A stretch of DNA of 64,000 bases from Cricetomys ansorgei. Its lineage: Eukaryota; Chordata; Mammalia; Rodentia; Nesomyidae. The stretch covers positions 2,487,001 through 2,551,000 of the forward strand of contig JAMJFZ010001228.1 of assembly GCA_026225945.1 (NCBI GenBank). The letters are read 5' to 3'. The position numbers and the translations under genes were made by a program. Positions within the stretch are counted from its first letter, which is position 1. The number at the start of each line of letters is the position of its first letter. Positions 45,222-57,810 of this stretch are shown here, one piece after another. Below the pieces are notes generated by a model that was not told where the DNA came from, searched no databases, and worked only from the letters and a program-made list of their open reading frames with translations.

Positions 45222-45680
45222 CATCTGCCCAGGCATCCATCTATCATCTATTGCCTACCTATTCCTCTGTTCATTCCTTGCCCATTCATCTATCCTCAGC
45301 CTATAATCTGTCATTTATCTATGCAGACATGTATCTGTCACCTATATATCTAGCACCTAATATTTATCTATCGTCATTTATCTATCTTCCATCCATCCAT
45401 CTCTCATCTATCTATCAATCTGTTTGTCCATCCGTTTTTCATTGGCCTATCTATCATCTATCTATTTATATATCAAGCATCTATTCATCTATTATCTATA
45501 TCTCATTTATCATTTGTCTCTCTATCCATTCTCCCATTCACCACATATCACCTATCTGATCATCTGTCCGCCGGATATTCCACTCAGCTATCATGTGCCT
45601 GTCATCTACCAAGTTATCTAGATATCATTGATTTTTCATCTATCTGCCTACCCATTTATCTGTCCATCTATTTTACATTG
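45222..45680. repeat. Imperfect (CTAT/CATC)n tetranucleotide tract
   Basis: About 450 bp of mixed CATC, TATC and CCAT units with many substitutions on the + strand. Frames through it are rich in Ile, Tyr and Ser and are not genes. Confidence 0.9.
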
Positions 45681-45699
45681 GTACTTACAGAAAAATTGA

Positions 45700-45925
45700 T
45701 ATTAAGTCAGGTTTGTTGGTATCATTTGTAATATCAGTACTAAAGAAGTGGAGATATGTAAAACCCTGGGGTCTTGTTAGCCAGCCAGCCTAGTCTATTT
45801 GGCCAGTTCGAGACCCTAGCTTAAACACAAATGCAGGTGCCTGAGGAATAATACCCGAGGTTGTCTTCTGTCCTCCAGATGCATGCACACATGAACCTGC
45901 ACTCAGATAAACATGCATTAACACA
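45700..45925 (+). repeat. B3-type SINE, 5' truncated
   Basis: 'tcttgttagccagccagcct', 'tttggccagttcgagaccct', 'cccgaggttgtcttctgtcc'. Confidence 0.65.
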
Positions 45926-46379
45926 CAGAACAGTGTTATTTACTAGTTCTAGGTAGAAAAGATCTGGAAACTTAATCTCTGTCCCCCAAAAGGTGGTTTG
46001 TATGCTTTCAACAAATCCCAAAGAATTCCTTTCCTACCTGTGTCTGAGGCCCACTTAGCTGAGCTATAGGAACCTTGTGGGTGCATCGGGCAGGCTGAGG
46101 GTGATGAGGTTTCTGCAATTATTATGGTTGTTTTGACCCTTTTCTGCCCACCTCTACTTAATTCTAACTCTGGTCACGGTGCATAGAACTAGACATTTCT
46201 TTATTTCTTTTGTTTGCTTGTTTCTCAATATATATTCCTTGGAGTGACTTTATTCATGCGGCAGACTTCCTTTGATTGGAAGTCATTTATTATGACCGCT
46301 GTCCTAGGCATTGATGCTGAGAAGAATGAGGTGGCCTCAGCCTAGTTTGCCCAGAACCTTAAGAAAGGTCAAAGTAGAG

Positions 46380-46820
46380 TGTTAAGGCAGCAATAGCTGA
46401 GCGGGAACCAATTTCCCACCAGTGGAATCAACCAGATTTTTTTGAAAGGACAGAACTGTCCACTGACACAGCCTAGAGTCACCTGAGAAGGAAGTCTCAG
46501 TTGAGGAATCACCCATGAGATTGGCCTATAGGTGACTGTTCTAATTGACAAAGGAGTTCCCAGCTCATTTTGAGTAGTACTATTCCCTGGTCAGGTGGAC
46601 CTGATATATATCAAAAGCTGGCTAGGCATAAACCTGTGAATAAGCCAACAAACAGCGTTCCTCCATTGGTTTTTGATTTAAGCTCCTCCTTGAGTTCCTG
46701 TCCTGACTTCCTTCAGTGAAGCAGTGGGAACTGGAACTATAAGCCAAATATACCTTTTCTTCCTCCAAGTTGCTTTTGGTCGAATGTTTTATCGCAACGA
46801 CAGAAAAGAAACTAGAACAG
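46380..46820 (+). repeat. MaLR-type LTR, sense
   Basis: 'cagttgaggaatcacccatg', 'tgaataagccaacaaacagc', 'gagttcctgtcctgacttcc', 'tgcttttggtcgaatgtttt', ending near 'cagaaaagaaactagaac'. Confidence 0.7.
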
Positions 46821-46824
46821 AAGG

Positions 46825-47094
46825 GCCAGGATTCCAATTGAGCCATCAGAAAAGTGCTTTACTGTGCAAACATGAAGACCTGAATTTGGTCTCCAACATT
46901 AATATAAAAAGTCAGCTGCATTGGCACATGGCACAGAGCAGGGATGGGAGGGGAGTATTCGTGGAAGGGAGACAGGGTCTTACTGGCCAGTTGGCCTTGC
47001 TTACTCAGTGAGCTCCAGGTTCAGTGAGAGATCCTATTCAAAAAATCAAAGAGCAGTAGGGGAAGACATCAACATTGACCCCTGGCCTCTACAT

Positions 47095-47144
<50 letters not shown>
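46825..47144 (+). repeat. B3-type SINE with (CA)n tail
   Basis: 'attgagccatcagaaaagtg', 'gtgagctccaggttcagtga', 'gacccctggcctctacatgt', then CA run 47098-47144. Confidence 0.75.
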
Positions 47145-47146
<2 letters not shown>

Positions 47147-47637
47147 AACAGAGAGTAAGAGTTAGCATGGAAGAGAGCAACCTAGGCCAAGCAAGACTCA
47201 GCATTGCTCAGTGGAGGCATGAAGTGGCAGCTTAGCTTCTGAGACCCACAAGGCTCGGCAGGGCTGCACAAAGGGGTGGGTGAGGCAGTGGGCACCCAGC
47301 ATATTAGAGCACACTCCACCAGGCTTTGTGGACTATAAATTAACTTGCAGATAGTAGGGTGAAGGAACATCTGCCATCAACCGACATTTAAATCGAAATT
47401 GCCAATGGAAAGTAAGCATATGGTTAGTTGAATGAAGAGCCAGAGAGAGACAAATAAACCCCATAAAAGGTTTTAGCGCTTTTCCAATTTATATGTTCGT
47501 GTTTGTCAATTTGCTTCCACATGCTATCAGAGGCGTTGTCTGACCCAAGAAGCCCACCTTGGTTTAATCTCTAACTTCTGACATAAGGGTAAGTGCAATA
47601 GCACCAGCACATGAAATTTTTTTTTAAATGCAGATTT

Positions 47638-47935
47638 CTGGGGCTGCGGAGATGGTTCACTTGGTAGAGTGCTTGCTTTGAAAACGTGAGGACCTGAGTT
47701 CCAGCTCCAGCACCCATGTAAAAAACTCTCAGGATGGAGGGCCAAACCTCCTCAAGGTGCTGAGAGGGTGGAGACTGGTGATCCCTGGGCCTTGCTGGTC
47801 AGCTAGCCTATCATATTTGGTGAGCTCTAGGCCAGTCCTGAAAAATTAAAGTGGGCAGATCCTGAGGAAGGTTATCTGAGGTTGCCCTGTGGCCTATACC
47901 TGTGGTCCCCCCGACTCTTCCCCATCCCACACACA
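47638..47935 (+). repeat. B3-type SINE
   Basis: 'ctggggctgcggagatggtt', 'gtgaggacctgagttccagc', 'gatccctgggccttgctggt', 'gaggttgccctgtggcctat'. Confidence 0.8.
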
Positions 47936-49540
47936 CATGGGATCCTTAGGTCTAACCTAGACTCACTAGATCAGGCTTTGGAGATTTGGGCTCCAGGATC
48001 TGGAATTCATAAGCCCTTGGGAAATTGTGTTGCTGCCTTTTAGGTACTTTGTTTTATTGCGCATCTGCAAGGTGAGCTGTCAGTCACCGAGAACTGCCTC
48101 TCTCACGTTCATCTCCTTGACAACCACCTGCCCATCTTTGATCCTGTCCTCTACCATCCTTCAGCTCTTCATTTTCCCCCATCTTCATTTCCTGTCTTCC
48201 TTTCCCACCTCCATTTGTCCTCTTTCCCTGGTCCTCCAGCATGTAAAGTGGCGACCTTCCTCTGCCCTCACTCCCCCAACTTGCCTTCTTTTATCCTTTC
48301 AAAGTTTATAACACGCAAGTATACCAGCACACACACCTCCTCTTCCATTATTTTCTGGAATGACCTGGAAGAGGACACTGGGTCAGTGGCTGGAAGGTTC
48401 TTATAGTTCAAAGACCTGTGGCTACAAAAACACTGATCACCACTCAACGTTAAACCTTCCAAAGGTAAGAAGAAGAGCGAGGGCTACACTGAGGATAGGA
48501 TATGGTTGACCAGGAAGTAAAGACATTCACTGCACAGAGCCAGCTACACATCCAAGATCACAGAGATACAGTCATCCATAACTCAAGGCACCCACACTGT
48601 GGAGCCAGCTCCATGCCCTGTTCGACTTGCTTAGAACTCCTATAGTGACCCTAAGCTTGGTGACCTTGGTTTTAAACAAATTGGACTTACTGCCCTCTTT
48701 CTTATCAGGAAACTCTATTTAGGAAAAGATGGAAAAGTTCTTGGGGTTTGTTTTCAGAGAAGAGCACAGACCATGGCTTCAAAATGATGCAAACGCCACA
48801 GATGGCTGCTTCCATCTACGAAGACAGATGGTTGGATGTCCCATCCCTGTCCTGAAAATTTGATAGAGCCCAGAAAAAAGCTCTCTCCCCAAGATGGTCT
48901 ATCTACCATGTGGAGGCCAAAGACACCCCGAAATGGGGCATAAGCTCTAAACAGCTTGTAATGTGCTAAGCATTCTATCCGTCTCATTCTGTGCTATAAG
49001 CCTAAGCACAAGATGAAAACTATAAATCTCGACAGTAGCAAATGTATATTTCAAAAACGAGGCCTCTTGTCTGGGAGTTGAACATCCACTTGACCTCGAG
49101 GTCAATGGCTTTCTGGGTCGTCGCTGTGGTTCACTGCCTGGGTCCCTCCATGATACATGGTAAATGAACAACTGGAACACGCTGAACAAATATTTTCTAT
49201 GTGCACCTTAACCATATATAGATTTCTATGAAAACAGACTGCTCTGAACATGCTGATAGTGAAGTCCTCCACTGTAGCGTGGCTGCAAAAACCCACAGTG
49301 ATTTCTCAGCATGAGAACCCAACAATTTCTTCACCAGCCACACACAGTACAGGAGTGGGTGGAGAGAACCAGGGCACGATGCCCTGCAAGCCTGCTGGGG
49401 AAACCGTGTGCCACTTAAAGAGAAGCTCACAGCTGGTGCATCCACCAGTACAAATCTACTCTTACCACCTGGGCAGGGGCAAGCCACATTAATACTGATT
49501 AACGGCTAAAAACCTGGACTTTTTTCCATTTTAACTTTTT
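47936..49540. other. Mostly unique GPR39 intron stretch
   Basis: 48090-48300 is strongly pyrimidine-rich (CTTC/CCTCC). The rest shows no recognised repeat or exon. Confidence 0.5.
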
Positions 49541-49825
49541 GTGTGTGGGTGTGGGGGTGCACACATAACACATAAAGGCTAGAGGTTGAGACTGACTGTC
49601 TTTCTCAGTTGCCCTTCACTGTATCTTTCAGAGTGACCCTGACCTTGCCAGAACTGATTGAACTGGCTGGCCACTGAGCCTCTGGGAGCCCCCTGTCTCT
49701 TCTTCCCCAGTGCTGGGATTACACACCCACATTTGGCTTGTTTTTCACGTGGGTTTTGCAGGATGAAACTCAGGTCCTTGTGTTTGCATGCCAAGCACTT
49801 GTCCAACTGAGCCCACCCTGAAATA
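49540..49825 (-). repeat. B3-type SINE, reverse
   Basis: 'aaggctagaggttgagactg', 'cccagtgctgggattacaca', 'actcaggtccttgtgtttgc', 'ccaagcacttgtccaactga'. Confidence 0.75.
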
Positions 49826-51335
49826 CAGCACTTTCTCATAGAGTGTAGTTGCCCATAAATAGTAAGGAATTAAAATTACAGAAAGCTAGTACTGAAAAGA
49901 CTTCAGAGATTGGCATATTAGTGAAACAGAATCCCCAGAGCAGTGGTATGAGGCAATCAATTTGTACAGCTCTTGAGTCTAAGCTTGCTGATGTGTGGTG
50001 CCTGTCCTATCTGAGCTGGAGCTAGCCCACACTGGGGAGGCAGTAAGGTAGTTTTGGGATGTGGAGAAAGGCCAACATGACAGTATACCCCTACTGTCCT
50101 CTATCCCTTCCTAAGATTGCTGCAAGGGCCCCAGCACCTGAGAAAAATCAGGGCTAAGATCTTGTGACTGGGATAAAGGAGCAGCTAACTGAGGCTGCAT
50201 TCATCAAACCAGGATCGAGGGTGGGCATCAGAGAGAGGATGCTGGCACCAAAGGCATCCTCCCCGGGTTTTAGAGGTGGTCTGTCTGCTACTAGACTGGC
50301 CTACAGGAGAGAATCTTGGTGTTAGGAAGTATGGCTGATCTATGTTATACAAATAATAAAATAGGCTCCAGTTACTATTTCTTAATACTGCTGTAGCATT
50401 AGTACCAAAGATTAAGTGCAAGATGTGGCTTCTGTCTTTCCTGTCCTAAACATAGGTTGTGTGAGATAGATCAGGCAGTCACGGCAAAATGCTACTGACT
50501 AAGGGGTTAAACAGACACGTTTCTGATAACTCCGGAGGCAGCTTTAGACTAAAGTCTCATCTGTTCCTAACTGTTCTTGTACTTTCTACACTAAAACCCA
50601 TTTCTTTCCTGGCTTCTTCCCATGTTGGCCCCCTGGGGTACATAATTCACCAAAGGTCAGTGAGGGAAGCAGGATACTGAATACCACATTCCCCAAAGAG
50701 ACCTGTTAAAGGATGTTCATTTGTCTCAGAATAATTCACAAGACCTTTAAGTCCCAGTCCACCAAAAGGCCTCAAAATGCTTATCAGAGAAGCTGGAGGC
50801 CAAGGCCTGGAGTGGAGGGTTCATATGTGACTCAGAGGGGTAGAGAAATAATAAGTACAGACCCCAAAGAACATATGGTACAGGCAGAGGGCCACCATGT
50901 GTGTCCTCCATGCTGGATGGCCTCAGAGGAAGGAAAACTGTTCAACTCTAAATTGCCACTGGAGAACAATTAGATCTTCTCAGGAGAGGATTTCAGAAAA
51001 ACTGATCATGAAGATGGAGAGATTGGCTCTCATTCTACCTGATGCTAACCACTGATAAAACAAGAAAGAATTCCCTGGCCACATTCTTTGCCTCCATCTG
51101 ACATAAGAAGTGCCACCAGCAAAAGCATCCCTCTACTCCTCTATTATAAAGTAGAGATAAAACCAACTGCTGAGAAGGTTGAATGATACAATGGCAGCCT
51201 AGTGCTAGATAGAATACCAGCTACTACATAAGGGCCACTGTGAGTTATAGCTGCCGTTGCTATGACTGCTTCTGTCGCTGCCCTCTCCTCTGAAACAGCC
51301 ACATCACTGCTAGGACTGCATCTGCAATCATGTCC
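49826..51335. other. Mostly unique GPR39 intron stretch
   Basis: No clear repeat. 51120-51230 may be a very old MIR piece. No exon recognised. Confidence 0.4.
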
Positions 51336-51640
51336 ATTTACTTTCATCGCTGCTGCTACCCATCATCACCCCTGCCTCCACCGCCTCCGTAGGATTCTGT
51401 CCACAACCAACTCCACTCTCCTCTCCTGATCCACTTCCACTGCCATCACCGCCGTCACCATCATCTCCACCCCCACCGTCAATTGCAGTTCTACCTGTAC
51501 CACAGCTACTCTCCTCTCCAACTCATCTGTACTTACGCAGCACCATCATCATCACCTCTGCTGCTACTTTCATCGCCATCATTGTATCTATCCCTTCTTC
51601 CAGTATTACTACCACCCCTACCACCTGCGACCGGCATCAT
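51336..51640. repeat. Degenerate CCA/TCA/CTG triplet-rich region
   Basis: About 300 bp of C-rich imperfect triplets (CCATCA, CACCGC, CATCATCATC) without a pure core. Confidence 0.75.
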
Positions 51641-51904
51641 ATCACAAGGTAGTCCCTTTAGGGAAGTTGTTAGGCTCATCTCCACTCAAAACTCACAGGT
51701 AAATTCCAGAAAGATTCCTCTTCTTGCTAGTAATAGCAGAAGGAAGATCAGAACTTAGATCTGATTAACAGCCTAGAGGCCTCTCAACTCCCTGGAAACG
51801 GGGCACCTACCACTCTGCTCCGAAGCCTCAACTAACTTACCTGCCTCGATACACACAAACACACATGCACAAGCTTGTACACGTGCACGCATGCTTGCAC
51901 CTGC

Positions 51905-51907
51905 ACA

Positions 51908-51942
<35 letters not shown>
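51905..51942. repeat. (CA)n microsatellite
   Basis: A CA run preceded by CA-rich sequence from 51850. Confidence 0.95.
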
Positions 51943-51948
<6 letters not shown>

Positions 51949-52214
51949 CTTTTTTTAAAGGATATGAACTGAAAATTGATGAAGGGTAGTAGTGTAAAAA
52001 GAGAAAAAAATAACCCAAATCTCAGGAAGACTGGGTCTATGAAGCCTCAACTTCCTGTCATCACACAGTTTTCAAAAAAGAGAGAAAAAAATGCACAGGA
52101 TTATTCTAAAACTGTCTAGGCTCCTAGTTGATTACCTAGCTTCCGTTCTACCGATCTTGGCCCTTGCTTCTCTACCCCATTCTTCACTCCACTGAACCAC
52201 GGAAGGGGATTGAT

Positions 52215-52300
52215 GTAAAAGCAAGATTTGAATCTCAGCCTCCCTACTTACTAGCTACGTGACTGTGGGCTTGTATTTCTGTGGAGTGGATAGAAGAACA
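52215..52300 (+). repeat. MIR fragment
   Basis: 'aagatttgaatctcagcctc' (degenerate B box) and 'cttactagctacgtgactgt' match MIR. Confidence 0.7.
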
Positions 52301-52554
52301 CCATCTATGTGATTATCATTAGGAAAGCCAAAGGACTCATGTGCACACCAAGCAGTGCATATAGCAGTCATTGATGAATGGCCATGCACAGTACTCATTA
52401 CACAGTCCAGTCAGCTTTCTGGCGTGGGTTCCAGGGCTTGAACTCATGTGCTCAAACACTTTATTAGCTCAACCGCCTCCCTAACCCTACAGTTGTTCCC
52501 TTAAACCTTACCAAAGGTCCCACAGGATTCCCGACTCTTAACTCTCACTGGGAA

Positions 52555-52690
52555 TACAGTTACAGAAGTTGAGGGATAAGTGAGTTAAACGATTTAGCAA
52601 GTTCACACAGCTGGCAAACACCAATGCCAGGGGCTGGACCCTGACCACCCAGTCCAGAATCCTTGCACTTAAGCCCATAGCCCTCAGCTG
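52555..52690 (-). repeat. MIR fragment, reverse
   Basis: 'agcaagttcacacagctggc', 'gggctggaccctgaccaccc', 'tccttgcacttaagcccata'. Confidence 0.65.
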
Positions 52691-52699
52691 ACCCTCCTC

Positions 52700-54055
52700 A
52701 TCCTAGAAGCACGCCAGGGAATCTAAGACCAGACGTTCCCTGAGAATCTGCTGCAAATTGAGATAATTCAATCACCAAATGGCCAGGACTTCAGAAACAA
52801 ATCTCTTCTTGTGAGTGTCATGCTGGAGAACAAACAAACTCAGCTGTCAAGAAATAAGGATCCTCTAATGCGTCCCTGTGACAAGGAAAGGTATTGTTGT
52901 GAAGCAGCTACAGTGAACACAGGAAAGTTCCTTGTTACTGGGAGAGAAGCTTGATGGAATTCAAAGAATACAACTAGCTTTGATTAGCAGCCCAGCAGGC
53001 AGCAGGCAAGAGCATTGCAGTTTCTTACTATGAGTGCATTCACTTTATGACAAGAAAGAACCTCCACTCCCACCCCCACCCTCCACTGCCGTGCAGGAAG
53101 TGGTTCCTAGGAGAGGGACTTTCCTATGAAAATTTATTTAAATTCTGTGTGGAAGGCCCTTTCTCATCTATCCTGGGCTGCCTTGGCCCTTCCCCATAAA
53201 TACAATCTAAAATTCAGTCTGAAAGTACATTCAGAAAATGAGTTCAGCTCCCATTATCTGTCCATCTTATGTAAGTTAGCAGTCAAATTCTTGCAAAAGC
53301 TTTAATCAGTTGATGGGAGACATACTGGGAAGAGGCATTGCACTGGAGTGGGGCTCCTACTGGGCCTGATTCACAGCCGAAGGTCCCTACTGGAATCTGT
53401 GAGGCTCCCAAGAAGGTGGATGAGATGGTATCAGCTTCTAAGACAGGATTCTGTTCGAGAACCATCAGGTAAGGATGCAGTCCTGTTAATGTCTTGAAAA
53501 CGAAAGACAGTTGAGTGGTAGAATAAGAATAAACCCCCACTGGTGGATTTTTCTATTAATAAGGGCAGAAAAAAAATTTAATGAAACTGTCTCACAAAAT
53601 TGGGAGCATTAAGCGCAATTTCTCCCATCCAAAGGCAATAGTAAGTGATGGAGATCTACATTATCACACATGGTAAGTACCGTGTGGGTACCATGTGGCA
53701 ATGCATTGTACGACCCTGGTGAGGTGTTTAAATCCATTCCTATTCTATTTTCTCATCACTGAGTGGCAGACAGTCCGCACGTTTCCCCAGCTCCGTCCTT
53801 CTCATCATCTCATTCCCTTTGGAGGAAGGGCGTTCTCATCACTTGATTTTTCATCTCTCTAGGGATATGCAACTACCAATCAGGAGCTCCAGTCTCAGGA
53901 GATACCCACAGCTAGATGCCTCTAGAGGGAAGCTCAGTGATTCCCTAGGAAGGCCATCTCCGGGCCCATGATGGGTGAAGAGCAGAATTCTCCTATGGGG
54001 GAGATAGATGGGAGGCAGCTAGACCAGGGTACACATTAGTAAAACAAAGAGAGGA
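52700..54055. other. Unique GPR39 intron stretch
   Basis: No repeat family or exon recognised. 53640-53700 repeats the motif ccatgtggtac-like words on a small scale only. Confidence 0.45.
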
Positions 54056-54059
54056 CCAC

Positions 54060-54166
54060 AAGGTCACAAACAAGGTGAGGACCAAATCCTGAGGTTGTCC
54101 TCTGACTTCCACACATGTGCCTACATACACATGTATTCACACTCCATTGTGCATCCATGGGTGCAT

Positions 54167-54204
<38 letters not shown>
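54060..54204 (+). repeat. B3 SINE tail with (CA)n
   Basis: 'cctgaggttgtcctctgact' and 'tccacacatgtgcc' with a CA run at 54171-54204. The head is missing. Confidence 0.65.
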
Positions 54205-54207
<3 letters not shown>

Positions 54208-54359
54208 GTGCAAGCAGTTAAAAAAGAAGAAAATTCCCGGATATAACTACAGAGCAGCCTTGAGATGATTTTGTGTCTGTCTTCTCTGTGCCCAGTCAGG
54301 TGCCCTCCTGGTCACTAACTTTGCCCTGGCTGGGTGGAGACTTGCCAACTTCACGCTTC

Positions 54360-54475
54360 CATCAGGGTAAGGGAGGCCAAGTGCAGGGGGACAGAGACTC
54401 ACCCAAGGTCATCTGGATAAACAGAGAGGAGGAGCAGAGTCGGATCTAGACTGGACCCTTCACTCTTCCCCTCAG
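54360..54475 (-). repeat. MIR fragment, reverse
   Basis: 'gactcacccaaggtcatctg', 'gcagagtcggatctagac', with 'cagctagagctggttctttc' near the end. Confidence 0.6.
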
Positions 54476-54920
54476 CTAGAGCTGGTTCTTTCAGCTCTTA
54501 CTGTTCCAGGCATGGAAACTCCAGTTTTGAAGGCAACACTGCATCAATGGAGAATTTTCAAATCAAACGGCTCCCTTCACTGACCAGTCTGTGATCATGA
54601 GGAGCAAGTTATTGACCCTCCTGTCCTTGTTTTCATTGATTTTGAAATTGAGAAATGAATATCTTCCTTACTGGATGAGTGGAAGGAATAGGAAATGAGA
54701 TTTATGTCAATAGCCAGTATATTGATAATCAATTAGTGTTACTGCCCTTCTGCTTCCTACATCCTGGGTTTGAGGCAAAGACAAAATAATGTTGGCTACT
54801 CTCCTGACTCATACATGGGTTTCTGCCCACTGTGGAATCTGTATGGTAAGGTGGGTACTCATCTTGTGCCTTCCCAGAATTACCTCACCCTGCTCCACTA
54901 GAAGCATGTGTCTGTGTGTT

Positions 54921-54925
<5 letters not shown>

Positions 54926-54956
<31 letters not shown>

Positions 54957-55282
54957 ATATGTGCATTTGAGTATGTGCGTGCAAATGTATGCATGCCGTG
55001 GCGTGTGTGTGGAGGTCAGAAGACAACTTTGAGTATTGATCCTCACCTTCCACCTTGTTTGAGGCAAGATCTCTCTTTAGTTGTTCACTCCTGTTCATAC
55101 TAAGCTATCTGGCCCAAGAGCTTGTAGAGATGCTCCTGTCTCAGCCTCACATCTCCCTATAGGGACACCAGGATTATAGACCTATGCTACTACTCCCGGA
55201 TTTTGCATGGATTCTGGGAATTTGATCTCAGGTCCTCATGCTTGTATGATAAGCACTTTGTCCACTGAGCCATATCCCCTCA
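54926..55282 (-). repeat. (TG)n tract and reverse B3-type SINE
   Basis: TG run 54926-54955, then 'gtggaggtcagaagacaact', 'tgtttgaggcaagatctctc', 'tctcaggtcctcatgcttgt', 'ttgtccactgagccatatcc'. Confidence 0.75.
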
Positions 55283-55589
55283 TATTCCTTTGGGGATCTT
55301 TAGCCTTGGCCTGTCCTCTCCGCCAAAGACAGATAGTTACCAAAGCAGTGGATAATCAAGGTCCTAGGGGCTGGTTTCATCACTGATGAGCATGGGAAGC
55401 ATGGGACCCAAACCAGACAATGCAGAGGAAGCCTGGGACATTGCTGGAAATACCGGAGAGCAGTTATCTGCTGAACTTGTTCAGTTAGAAAAATCCAAGT
55501 CTGTAAGCCTTAATTCATGACTTCCCCAACACAGGAGGACTGCCCTGAGAGGCTCCCTTAGCCAAGGCAAACAAGCAAAGAACTCAAAG

Positions 55590-55700
55590 GAGCAAGATGT
55601 ACAGAACAGGGTGCATACCTATAATCCCAGAGCTCAGGAAGCTAAAGCAAGAGTATCATGAAAGAGTCAAAGGTCATAGGTCTACGTATAGTCTTCAATG
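55590..55700 (+). repeat. B1/ID-type SINE fragment
   Basis: 'gggtgcatacctataatccc' and 'agctcaggaagctaaagcaa', then degraded. Confidence 0.5.
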
Positions 55701-55714
55701 ACATGAGCTAGTAC

Positions 55715-55865
55715 ATTTTTTTTCTGTTGAGTTTTTTGAGATAAGATTTCACGTAGCCCAGGATTACAAACTGGATGTGTAGCCAAGGACAAAGATGACC
55801 TTGAATACCTGGTCCTCTGGCCTCCACCTCCCGAGTGCAGAGGCACCACATTCAGCTTTATCTTG
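55715..55865 (-). repeat. Old B1-type SINE, reverse
   Basis: 'tttttgagataagatttcac', 'gtagcccaggattacaaact', 'gcctccacctcccgagtgca'. Confidence 0.6.
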
Positions 55866-55929
55866 GCTTCTGTGGTGGTGGTGGTGGTGTTTGTACTTTT
55901 GCTAAAACCAAACTGAATACAGTTTTCTT

Positions 55930-56265
55930 GGATACGTGTCTGTGTACATGTTCACATGTATGTACTTGTGTGTAGGTGTATAAGCCCATATGTGCACCTG
56001 TGGAGACAAAGGGGTGACATTTGAGCGTCTCCCTCAACTGCCCTCCACACTATTTTTGAGAAAGGATCTCTTCACTAAGTCTGGAATCTACTTTGGACTA
56101 GAGTGCCTGGCCAGCAAGCTTATGGGAACCTTTCTCCTCCACACCACTATACGTGGATGAGAGTCATTCACAGCCACACCTGGATTCTTTCTAGGGAGCC
56201 AAACTCAGGTCTTTTTGCTCGGACAGCAAACACTTCAGTCACCTAGCTATTCTCACAGCCACAAC
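55930..56265 (-). repeat. B3-type SINE, reverse
   Basis: TG-rich tail, 'tgtggagacaaaggggtgac', 'gtgcctggccagcaagctta', 'caggtctttttgctcggaca'. Confidence 0.6.
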
Positions 56266-56286
56266 GGAATATGGTTTTCTTTTACT

Positions 56287-56343
56287 CCTACTCCTCCTCC
56301 TCCTCTTCCTCCTCTTCCTCCTCCTTCTCCTCCTCCTCCTCGT
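56287..56343. repeat. (TCC)n tract
   Basis: About 57 bp of CTC/CTT triplets at the A-tail end of the adjoining reverse B1. Confidence 0.95.
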
Positions 56344-56505
56344 TTTTTTTGGATTTTCAAGACAGGGTTTCTCAGTTGTAACTCTGGCTGTCCTGGAACT
56401 CACTCTAGACCAGACTTGCCTCAAACACAGAGAGATCCACCTGCCTCTGCCTCCCCAGCGCTGGGATTAAAGGCGTGTGACACCACCACTCATATCTTTT
56501 ACTTC
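56344..56505 (-). repeat. B1 SINE, reverse, well preserved
   Basis: 'caagacagggtttctcagtt', 'ggctgtcctggaactcactc', 'ctgcctctgcctccccagcg', 'ctgggattaaaggcgtgtga'. It carries the same internal variant as the B1 at 36757. Confidence 0.9.
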
Positions 56506-57445
56506 TAACTGTAAGAGTCTCAACTGCAAAGATGATCTTAATTTAGTGACATAAAGAGGGGATTCTTCCATTGGTGAAGTTAATACCACTCAACAACTCA
56601 GGCATATCTGGAACCCTCTCTGTAACAAGTATATGTTTTTGTCCATTGGAAGTGAGAGAAAAGTGAACAGGGATGCCTGCTCTTCATCACTTAAAACACA
56701 GGGACTTTATTTATTCAGAGCTCACTTTCTCTCCTTTCTCTTTATTGATAAAAAAGAAGCCTGATCCCCACTTTCACAGAAAATCTATACTTACTTATTT
56801 GTTTCTCCTTCCCCGTCTCAAGCAAGATATCGTTGTGTATAGAGCTTAGCATTGGAAGCAGATGTCAGAGAACACAATACAGTGGGGCCTTTGTTATTTG
56901 ACCAAGGAGAAGCCGAAGACAAGTGCCTAACCAACACCTTCATGGACTGTTGCTCTGGGTCCCAGGCCAGTTCTCTTGAACCCTAAAGCTGTAGAAGGCA
57001 CCAGTGCCTCTCAGTGACCTTATTAATGGCCAAAGGAAGCTGGGTTGATTTGCTCCTGAGCACTTGTCAAATGCCTTTGGAGAAACTACAGAAGCTTTGT
57101 ATTCTACTGAGCCATGTCCTAACCAACAATGTGACCTCAGGATTTCATTTACCCATTCTGGACTTGCTTGTTATTATTAAACTTAGGGGGCTGAACTAAG
57201 AGGCCCATAAAATGTCAGAAGTTTAATGAACCTAAGAGAGCACAGGCAGATAGACCGCTGAGTCAGCGCTACAAGGAAGAAAGAATCTACTCAGTCTTGG
57301 ACTCTAAAGGTGAACACCTTTAAAAGATTCAGGCAGAGAAGGTGCTGAGAGCACTGCAAAGCTGTACATTGAAGCTGTGCCTCAGTCTTCCTTTTCGTTC
57401 CTTCTATGAGCACATGGTACCTTTGAATTTGCCTTCCAAAATTAT
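56506..57445. other. Unique GPR39 intron stretch
   Basis: No repeat or exon recognised. Confidence 0.45.
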
Positions 57446-57446
57446 C

Positions 57447-57810
57447 TTAGTCGCCTCTCCCGTGGCTGTGACCAAACACCTGACAAGAAGCAGTTTAAGG
57501 AAAGAAAGGTTCATTCTGTCTTACATTCGAGAGGATTAAGGTCTATCATGGCAAGGAAGACATGGCAGCAGGAACAGGGGATTGACAGGGCACACTGTAT
57601 AAACAACCAGAAAACAGACCGTGAAAGTAAGCAGGGAGTGGAGCTGAGATCCCAGGGCTACTCACTCCCAGTGATTCACTTCCTTCAAAAAGTCCCTACC
57701 TCTGAAACATTCACATCCTTCCCAAACATCATCATCATCTGGGGACCAACAAGTGTTCACACACATGAGCCTATGGAGGCCATTTCCCATTCAGCCGAAA
57801 CAAATCTGTG
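57447..57810 (-). repeat. MaLR-type LTR, reverse
   Basis: 'cttagtcgcctctcccgtgg', 'ctgtgaccaaacacctgaca', 'aggtctatcatggcaaggaa', 'catgagcctatggaggccat'. Confidence 0.65.
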
